Shown here one piece after another: positions 56,277 through 64,000 of a DNA stretch of 64,000 nt. Source of the stretch: Lathyrus oleraceus. Its lineage: Eukaryota; Streptophyta; Magnoliopsida; Fabales; Fabaceae. The notes beneath the pieces were generated by a model. It was not told the origin of the DNA, made no database searches, and worked only from the letters and a program-made list of their open reading frames with translations. A program made the position numbers and the translations under genes. Position 1 is the stretch's first letter. Each line of letters opens with the position of its first letter. The stretch is from contig NC_066583.1 in the NCBI RefSeq assembly GCF_024323335.1, positions 414,730,031-414,794,030 of the forward strand, read 5' to 3'.

Positions 56277-56606
56277 CAGTCTCGAAGAGTTGGCTTTGGT
56301 GTAGTACCGGTGGGTCAGCTTGTCTTTAAAATAAATGAAGAACACATAGTTAGACCATAGGACAAGAAGCCGGGAACAAACCCTGCTTATGCACATGATG
56401 CATGCAATGCTTGTGCATATGATTTGTTTTTTTTTTATATCAGAGGAACTTTTAGAGTTCTATTTGCAAATTTTGGGAAATATTATACTTTTATCATATA
56501 TGGAAACATCTCATAATATCCGGAAAATATTTTTACACCAAATAAGTACAACATTGGTAACCAAATACAATATGAGAGAAAAGGAAAATAATCATCCTAT
56601 GGATCC
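56277..56606 (-). other. Element B: spacer between ORF1 and gag
   Basis: About 330 bases, A/T-rich, no gene seen. Confidence 0.5.
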
Positions 56607-58002
56607 CTAGAAACAATCATCTAAAGCTCGGGACACAGGAAGATAAGATGCACGAAGCCTCTTCACCTCCTCCTCATAGGCTGCCTCCATATCTGCCTTC
56701 TCCTTGGCGAGTCGATCGTACTTCCTCTTCCAAAACTTGGAAGACTAAGGAAGTAGAGAAGTCCATGAATCATTAGGATCATCAATAACCTAATGCTCGA
56801 GGAACTCAATCAAAGCATCCTTCTCCTTGATTTGCTGAAGCAACTCTTCTCGTTCACGGATCCAAGCACGTGAACGGTCTTCGTCTCTCAACTCCTCTAC
56901 TCATTGGTCAGGGAGGTACTCAGAAGCTCTCCTCCTAACCCAAGCTGTGTAAGGTTCCAAAGTGACACAGTTCTTTGGTCCCAGCTCCTTCCTTCCCTTC
57001 ATATAAATCTTGCGTCAAGCGCGGACCATCCTGCTCTTCAAGCCTTGGGGATCTTTACCCTCCTGAAAGAACACACCCTCTAATAGAATGTTATTGGGTT
57101 TATCCTTTAGGGGGAACCCAAGCTGACGACGTGCCAAAACGAGGTTGTAGCTAATTCCACCACATGTACCAAGAAGAGGTACATTGGAGAATTCACCACA
57201 AGAGTCGATAATCTGCACACCATCATTCACGCGATTGTACCAAGAGATATCATCATTAGTGAGAGACATAAGTCTCGTGGACCATCGTAGACATCCCTTG
57301 TTCTCCTTGAAGGTGACCGTCTACGGTAAGTGAGAAATAAACCACTTATACAACAAAGGCAACCAACACACAATGGCACCACCACCCTTTGCATTCCTCA
57401 TATGCAAAGAGAAATAAGTGTCACCTAACAGAGTCGGAACGGGATTAAGAGTAGAGAAAATCCTAATAGCGTTCACATCCACAAACTTGTCGATGTTGGG
57501 GAACAACACTAACCCATAGACGAGAAGTACAAATATGGCCTGAAAGGCGTCCTCACTCATGGCCTTCCCATACATGGTAGCTTGAGCAATGAGGAACTCA
57601 GAAGGAAGACCTTGAATTCCACCTTTGGTAGTCATAAGAGCAACCAACCAGAGATTCATCTATATGCAACATATCAGCTATCTCTCGAGAAGTAGGAATA
57701 CTTTCCAAGCCACTGAACGACAACTGGTCTAGAATAGGTATGCCCACAAGATAAGCATACTCCTCAAGCGTGGGTAAAAGCTGAAAATCCGAAAACGTGA
57801 AGCAATGGTACAAAGGATCATAAAACTGCACCAATACACTCATCAACCCTTCGTCCACCTGAGTAGTCAGAAGAGGAAGAAGCTTCCCAAAACGAGCATT
57901 GAAACCCAAAGGATCTAATACATAGGATGTCAAATTCCTTAGCTCTTTCAAGTCTGGTTGTCTGAAACTGTACTTCTTTGTATTCCTTCTTTGTCTTTCC
58001 AT
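56607..58002 (-). pseudogene. Element B: ORF1 (Ogre-specific, DUF7745-like)
   Basis: Starts at ATG 58002 (MERQRRNTKKY). Fragments in order: 58002-57598, with LLTTQVDEGLMSVLVQFYDP, CFTFSDFQLLPTLEEYAYL and GIPILDQLSFSGLE; then in another frame 57659-57321 (LPSEFLIAQATMYG, LVLFPNIDKFVD); then 57269-57015; then a charged tail with EREELLQQIKEKDALIEFLE, a coiled coil, to the stop at 56607. Its place between LTR and gag and its motifs fit the Ogre ORF1 protein, related to the plant mobile domain group. Function is not known. At least one frameshift and several stops break it. Confidence 0.8.
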
Positions 58003-58900
58003 GCCTGAAAATTTGCAAATAGACCTCTTAAGTTCCTTGAAGATTTTCTTATTATTTTGATAATATGGATGCAAATGGGTGCATGAATGCATGAATGCAA
58101 CAATCACACTCAAGGATCAAGCAAAGCACACCAAACAAAGGTCATGGGATGGATCACACTATCCTTAATATCAATCATCCATTTTGGTGGATTATGGTTT
58201 ACACCTTATCAACACCCAAGTTCCATTGATATTAAGGATACATGAACGGATCAACCACGAATCAAGGGTTTGTTGCAAATCACGAGCATGGAGTCTCGGT
58301 TAAGAACCACCCAAAGGGAGTGTACTAGGGTTTAACCTGCCAAACATGTTCTACAAGAGGTTCCCATAGTCATCATCCCATCTTTCGGATATTATCGGAG
58401 AAACGACTACTCGTATTCCCAAAATATTCTCAAGAGAGACTCTTATGAGTGTAGTATCGTGTAACAATCGTATCAAATCTTACACTTGAACGACTTCCGC
58501 ACTACATCCTAAGAATAGGCCAAGATGGGCTTGGTAAACTAAGGTCCTTGGCTTCTAAGGTCTATATTGGGAAGAGTAACGTCTAACCACGACTACTCGT
58601 GTGACATTATTGATCCCAACATGACCTCCACCAAGTGAATGGGCTTGCAAGTCAACTTGCTAAGGAATAACTCCACACAAGTCAACAAGACTATGCCATT
58701 CTCCTATCCTAAGTGCACTCGAGTTCGGGTATAGAACTCATCTCATAAAGATCACCAAGCATACAAGGATTTAATATTCAAGCAATTCAATCATTACATA
58801 CAATACAGTAATCCCAAATTGCACAAAAAATATGTCACCAAACAACATACAATACAATACAACAAATATGAAAAGTAGGCAAAACCCACTAGGCAAATGC
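58003..58900 (-). other. Element B: leader
   Basis: About 0.9 kb without a gene. It corresponds to 2476-3240 of element A. Confidence 0.65.
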
Positions 58901-58918
58901 TCCCCAGCAGAGTCGCCA
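58901..58918 (-). other. Element B: primer-binding site
   Basis: TCCCCAGCAGAGTCGCCA, the exact complement of the site in element C, six bases from the LTR. Confidence 0.88.
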
Positions 58919-58924
58919 CTTTTC

Positions 58925-61900
58925 TGTAGCGGGGTATTCATTACCATTAGAGATATTGACTAAATCTAAGGTAAGTCATACAAGTCGAGTCGCCACCGCA
59001 CTTCTATTTATCCAAAGGAATGGTTAGAAAGCGAACAAAAACCTAAAAGTTTTATCGAATCAAAAACTAGTAAAAATGTCAGAGATCTGGGTAAGGGGGT
59101 TGGTTATGCAATGGGAAGGTTTTAAGCACCCAAAACATCCTAGGTACTCCTAGGGAGACCTTTTCACATTTGTTGTAAGGTTGGTATTTTTTTGAAAATT
59201 TATTTGTGCAAACAATGATTGAAGAGATGAGAAGAGAATATACAAGTTTATTTACATTTTGTGTTTGGATAGATAAACCCATTGCCTACATACCATCTTA
59301 AAAAGATTAGGATCAAAACCTCGTAGTTCGGGGTAAAAATCTCAAAATGAGTTGGTGAATTGATTGGTCCAAAATCCTCAAGGTCTTTTGTTATCCAAGT
59401 GAGAAAACTCAACCTAAAACCACAAATCTACCATGTGAGGATAGCTTCAACATGCTAGTGAGGGGTTAACCCTATAATAAGCATGGAAGACTCATTGTCC
59501 ATCACTAAGGATATAGGTGAGCATTACATCTACCTCAAGGATAACTCAAACCTAATAGCTAAAGGTTATGAAAAATTTGATTAAGAAAGTGGCCATTGAA
59601 ACCACAAAAGTATTTGAAAGAGTGGTATTTACCAATGAAAAGTTTTTACAAAATATGGTCAAAGTTGATTTAAAAGTTTAATTCAAAATAAGTGATATGA
59701 AAAGAAAGTTTGAAAATCAAAAGCATAAGGCTTAGGTTTCTAATGTTTAAAAACAAAGGTTAAATGTTTGCACAAAAGTTTTGGCTTGGGTTAGAGTGAA
59801 GGGAAGAAGAAGAAGGGCTAAAGTCCTAATCATACAAGAGAGAAAGGATAAGAAACAAGACCACAAATGGAGTTCCTCTCTTGAGATCATATTGATGATC
59901 CAAGTAGCTCCCATCCTTTGGAATAAGCAAGATAGACAAATACTCAAGCAAGCAAGCACACAATCATAACAAGCTCCTAGGAATCTTCCAATGGCTTTTA
60001 GATCTCTCTCTCTCTTAGATACTCATGGCAATGGTTCCTCAATTTGGCTCAATGTTGGAATCCCTAGCACAAAAACACACACATTAAAAAGTTCCATAAT
60101 GAAATCAAAGAATGGACAAGAGGGAGTTTAGAATTTAATCCTTTCAATGCTCATCTTCAAGCTTTAAGCATTCTAAAGGCATGAGGCCTAGTTACTCTTT
60201 GACATTTTAAGCACTCTAAAGGCATGAGGCCTAGTTTCTCTTCAAACTCCATTAGCTTGGGGAAGGTCCTAAAGTCTAAGTCCATTTGTCCATTTTTGCA
60301 TTTGGTCCACAACAATCAAAACAAACACACAAGCACAATAGTATATACACAATTATGTGCTCAAGTGAGCAAAAGGCAAATTGCATTAACATAAACATGG
60401 GCTCAAATGAGAAAAGGGAAAAACAAATGAATAATATATACAAGAATAGTAAATTGCATAAAAGTAAAGTACAAAAAGTAAAGTTAATGGTTAATGGTTA
60501 GTGTTAATAGTTAGTGTGCCATAAGGCAAATTTAGCGCTATGTTAAGCAATCGTAATTGGACTTATGTAGAAGTAACAACTATCTGAGGCCGGTCAATAA
60601 TAATGTAGGCAACAACACAAGTTAGAAGTCTTGATTAGTGAACCAAGTTCCAACAACTTGCCATGCCAACAAGAAGAAGAGAAATGATCTTGTATTGGTT
60701 TAAGTCCTTTGCATGATTTAGAAGGCAATCTATCCTTAATACAAAGCCATTCACTTGATCAATTGATCAAGATGAATTAGATTTGAATCAAGGAATATTA
60801 AACCTCCCTAATCAATGCTAACTTATCAACCTTTAACTCATTGATCCAAAAGAGAAGAAGAAGAGAAGGAGGAGGAGATGGATAATGGAAATGAAGAACA
60901 TAAGATGCATTAAGTGAAATGGAATGTACCAATCAACAAGTGTTGACCAATGACATTGAGGATCATGGTCAAACTATCAAAAACAGAAGTGGGATGAAGA
61001 TTGGAAGTCAAGATATGAACAAAATAGTTTTGGCATTTTTAATATTTAAAAAATAAACATGAATTAAAATATTAAAGAAAGGTCAAACTTCAAAATCACT
61101 TCAAATCAACTTTGGAAAGTCCAAATGATTTATCCCAAGTTCAACAAGGTCAAATAGAGTTTGACAAAAAATTTCAGTATTTTTAAAAGTCAGAAACTAT
61201 TTTTAATCAATTAAAAATGAATAAAAATAACCTAATTGAACTAAAATCTCAAATAAATCTCAAATCAATTAAAAATTGATGAGAATATTTTTCATAGATC
61301 CATCATCATTCAAATAGGTTGATAAAATATTTTTTGTATTTTTTGAATATCAATAACTATTTAAAATGAATTAAAAATAACCAGAAAAGAGAAAATTCAC
61401 AAAAAACATCAAATGATAAGATAAAAAATATTAAAAATCATTTTTAGAAACTAGAATTAAAAAGAGAAATAATGCAATTGGTCCCATATTTTTTGGAATT
61501 TAAATGAAAGAGTTATGAATTTTTGAAGTTAAATGAAATAAAAGAAATAAAATGGAAATTATGAAAAATCAGAAAAAACCACAGCGCTTGGATGGGATTT
61601 CATTAATTGACATGGAGAATCTAATGGTCATGGCATGCGCACGCACCAAAGTCCTCAGTCAATGCAACCACACACTGAATTAAAATAAGTCATAACATTG
61701 GAGGGTGGTGATTAGATCTGGGAATTGAGATCAACGATCCACATTGAATCTGGCAATGAGACGGTGGCCAGCGCCACCGTCTTCTCCGGTGAGCTCCGGC
61801 GAAGCCCAAAAAACACAGAGATTCAAATGTTCATAAAAATGGGCGATCTAGGCACCGTTCGAAAGAGGAAGTGATGTACATCACTCTTGTACCATTCACT

Positions 61901-63854
61901 TCCACTCTAGATTCCTTTCAAGAGAGAAATCAGAGATGGAAGCTTGATAGTGTTCATCATGAACTTGCTTGATTTCAAAAATTAAGCATACAGCAATGAT
62001 GCCTCTATAGAGAGGACTTCAGACAACACAATATCTAGGCCAATAGATCAAAGAACAAAGAGATTCGAAGCAAAAACAAGTTGATCCACACCTTTGGATT
62101 ATGAAGATTGGAGTCCCTTTCCTTGGTTCCTTTTGCAAAACAGAACTTCTATGGATCAAATGATGAAGGTTTAGGAACTTTAGATCTGAAGATTCAACCA
62201 AATTCAATTGAATTTCAGATCTGAATTTTTTGAAGAAAATGGATTTAGTTCCAATGATATGGTTGGGAATTCACTCTTGCAGCATTTCAGGCGCCCTTAG
62301 GTTTGTTATTTATGAAGCATAGCACATGTATTTATAGCTGGAATTGGCTGAACAAGTGAGCTTACTCGTGTTCATGGCAAATGGATTTTCCTAGCATGGG
62401 CTTGTATGATCATGTGGAAGGCCCAATGAGTATTGGAATGACCTGCTGAGCTCATGTGGATTGAAAATGAACGTGTACATTGAGTATAAACAGCTCATGC
62501 ATGGCAGTTTGAATTGAATTTCACAAAATGCATTTAATCTTCATGCCTTCGAAAATGGTGCTTCCAAACTCCAAATGCTACCTCATGAGTAATGGTTAGA
62601 AAGCTCATTGCATAAGGAACAAATGATATGTTGATCAAAATTTCAATTGGACCTTGGAAATTAGTGAATTTTGAGTTCAAAGTATAGGGTGCAAAACATG
62701 CAAAAGTGAAGTTTCCAAATTTGGCCAATGTTCAAGCCCTTCTGTCTCAATGAAGAAAGCTCCAAATGATAAAACCTTCAACATGAAAGTTGAAGATCTT
62801 TTCAAGCCAATAAATTTGGACTTAAATGTTGCATCATTTGGATTTTTTATGAAGAAGTTATGGGCACTTGAAGTTGGACTTTTTTCCATTTCAATGCATT
62901 TGGCCCAAAATGACCTATAATGTTTTGCATTATCACATGTATTTCTCTTGAGATTTTGAAGTTTTTCTAAACATAAACTTTTAAGTAGACATAATAAGAT
63001 TTACAATGCATTTAGTTCCACCTCAAAATCATAAAAAATGAATGAGTTATGTTCTTGGGAAGTTGACCCAAAATTAGCGTTTTAGTCAAAATGACCTATA
63101 ATGTCTTGAAATGGATGTTGATCTTCCAAGCTTCAAATCCAATTTTGATGAACATGAAAGTTGTTCATATTGTCCTTAAGAACATTATTTCTCTTGGTAT
63201 CATCTCCATTTGACCAACACACATAAAGTTAGGTCTCAGTGCATTTCAAAATAGTCAGATGAATTGACTGATCAACTTCTCAAGTCCACAACTCATATCT
63301 TGATAAATTGATGATTGAGGACACTCAAATGAGTTAAAATATGCATGAAATGATGAATTAAATAACTTCCCTTGATTGCATTTGACCATGGGCTAAGGTT
63401 GCTTCATGAGCAAGGTACACTTGGTACATAGATGAATTAGGGTTTCCTTGGGACACAAACCTCAGACCCTTTGACTTGATTTGATCAAAAATGATGAATT
63501 GAAATATTAGGGAGGCATATTTGATGGATGAGAGCTTTGGGAACCATTGCCATGCTTGCCTTTATGTTCTCTTGGCCATATCATTGCACAAAGGATCACC
63601 CAGAAGCTTTTAGATCTTGTGATTGCTCAAGTTACAAACAAAAGATGTTAGTGACATATTTTTCTGCTTTTGGTTAGTAAACAAAATGAGAAAAGCAATA
63701 ATATAGAATTCAAGCTGGCTTGGTGATCTCAAACCACTCACAAGAGGTCCCACCCAAAGGCAAGGGGAACCAAGATGCTTATGATCCTTGAGGCTTTGCA
63801 AATGCAATGTTATGATGCCATGAGGGATCTTAAGGCCAAAATTGGGGTCTTACA
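58925..63854 (-). repeat. Element B: 5' LTR, uninterrupted (4930 bp)
   Basis: From TGTAGCGGGG to GGGTCTTACA. It serves as the intact reference for the split 3' LTR (4866 bp after removing S and T). TATA candidate at 62329-62336. No supported ORF. Confidence 0.95.
62329..62336 (-). promoter_or_regulatory. Element B: candidate TATA box, 5' LTR
   Basis: TATAAATA on the minus strand, about 1.5 kb into the LTR, leaving a 3.4-kb transcribed LTR part. Confidence 0.5.
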
Positions 63855-64000
63855 CCAGGTATCTTCAGTGATTCCTGTTTTTTCCAACAATTCCACAAAT
63901 CAATCAGTTCCTATTCAGCAACAACAACATCAATAACAACCACAACAACGTCCCAACTATAACAACAACAATCATCATCAGCAAAATTTTGAGAGAAAGA
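63855..64000 (+). pseudogene. Element A: gag, continuation after element B
   Basis: After the TSD the frame reads a Gln/Asn-rich stretch (SVPIQQQQHQ, then a stop, then PQQRPNYNNNNHHQQNFERK), which is the linker before the zinc knuckle in Ogre gag. It is cut by the window edge. Confidence 0.75.

Larger units (their letters stand above)
4732..63854 (-). mobile_element. Element B: Ogre-type Ty3/gypsy retrotransposon, host of three further insertions
   Basis: A minus-strand element of about 21.6 kb once the S-T insertion and C are removed, the size range known for Ogre. Order in its own direction: 5' LTR (63854-58925), primer site, leader, ORF1, gag, protease, RT, RNase H, second RNase H, integrase, long 3' UTR, polypurine tract, 3' LTR (31203-27457 and 5850-4732). 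Ogre hallmarks seen directly are the ORF1 before gag, the two RNase H domains and LTRs near 5 kb. The 5-bp TSD CCAGG flanks it. All ORFs carry stops, shifts or deletions, so it is inactive. Confidence 0.93.

Overview
The window is plant nuclear DNA made almost entirely of nested LTR retrotransposons. I see no convincing host gene, rRNA gene, tRNA gene or CRISPR array. The mix of very long-LTR Ty3/gypsy Ogre-type (Tat) elements with dual RNase H, a SIRE/Maximus-type Ty1/copia element and an Athila-type element with a tRNA-Asp primer site fits a repeat-rich legume of tribe Fabeae (pea, vetch, faba bean or Lathyrus). The species is an inference.

Layout. Element A (+, degenerate Ogre-like) forms the outer shell at 1-4731 and 63855-64000. 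Element B (-, Ogre, 4732-63854, 5-bp TSD CCAGG) sits inside A's gag. B has about 4.9-kb LTRs: the 3' LTR is 4732-5850 plus 27457-31203, and the 5' LTR is 58925-63854. B's 3' LTR is split by element S (-, SIRE-type copia, 5851-27451, TSD GTTGG). The upstream LTR of S is split by element T (-, Athila-type, 13686-27270, TSD CTAAA). B's gag is split by element C (+, internally deleted Ogre, 39840-55726, TSD GAGGG). Without its insertions B is about 21.6 kb, and S has two LTRs of exactly 1488 bp. The order of events is therefore A, then B, then S, then T on one branch, and A, B, C on the other.

Coding content. T is the best preserved. It has gag, protease, RT, RNase H and integrase with one in-frame stop and one frameshift, plus two intact ORFs of 426 and 432 codons downstream of integrase that are diverged copies of one domain resembling ATHILA ORF-1. 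B carries ORF1, gag-protease and RT-RNaseH-second RNase H-integrase, all broken by stops, frameshifts and deletions. S keeps gag, the start of pol and an env-position ORF but has lost integrase core and RT. C keeps only gag plus scraps of pol, between LTRs of 4.1 and 4.8 kb.

The observations I rate highest are the duplicated 3' ORFs of T, the TATA box and TGACG-repeat array in front of the second one (mirroring T's LTR promoter), the 212-bp tandem repeats in the 3' UTR of C, and the perfect palindromes kept in both LTRs of C.
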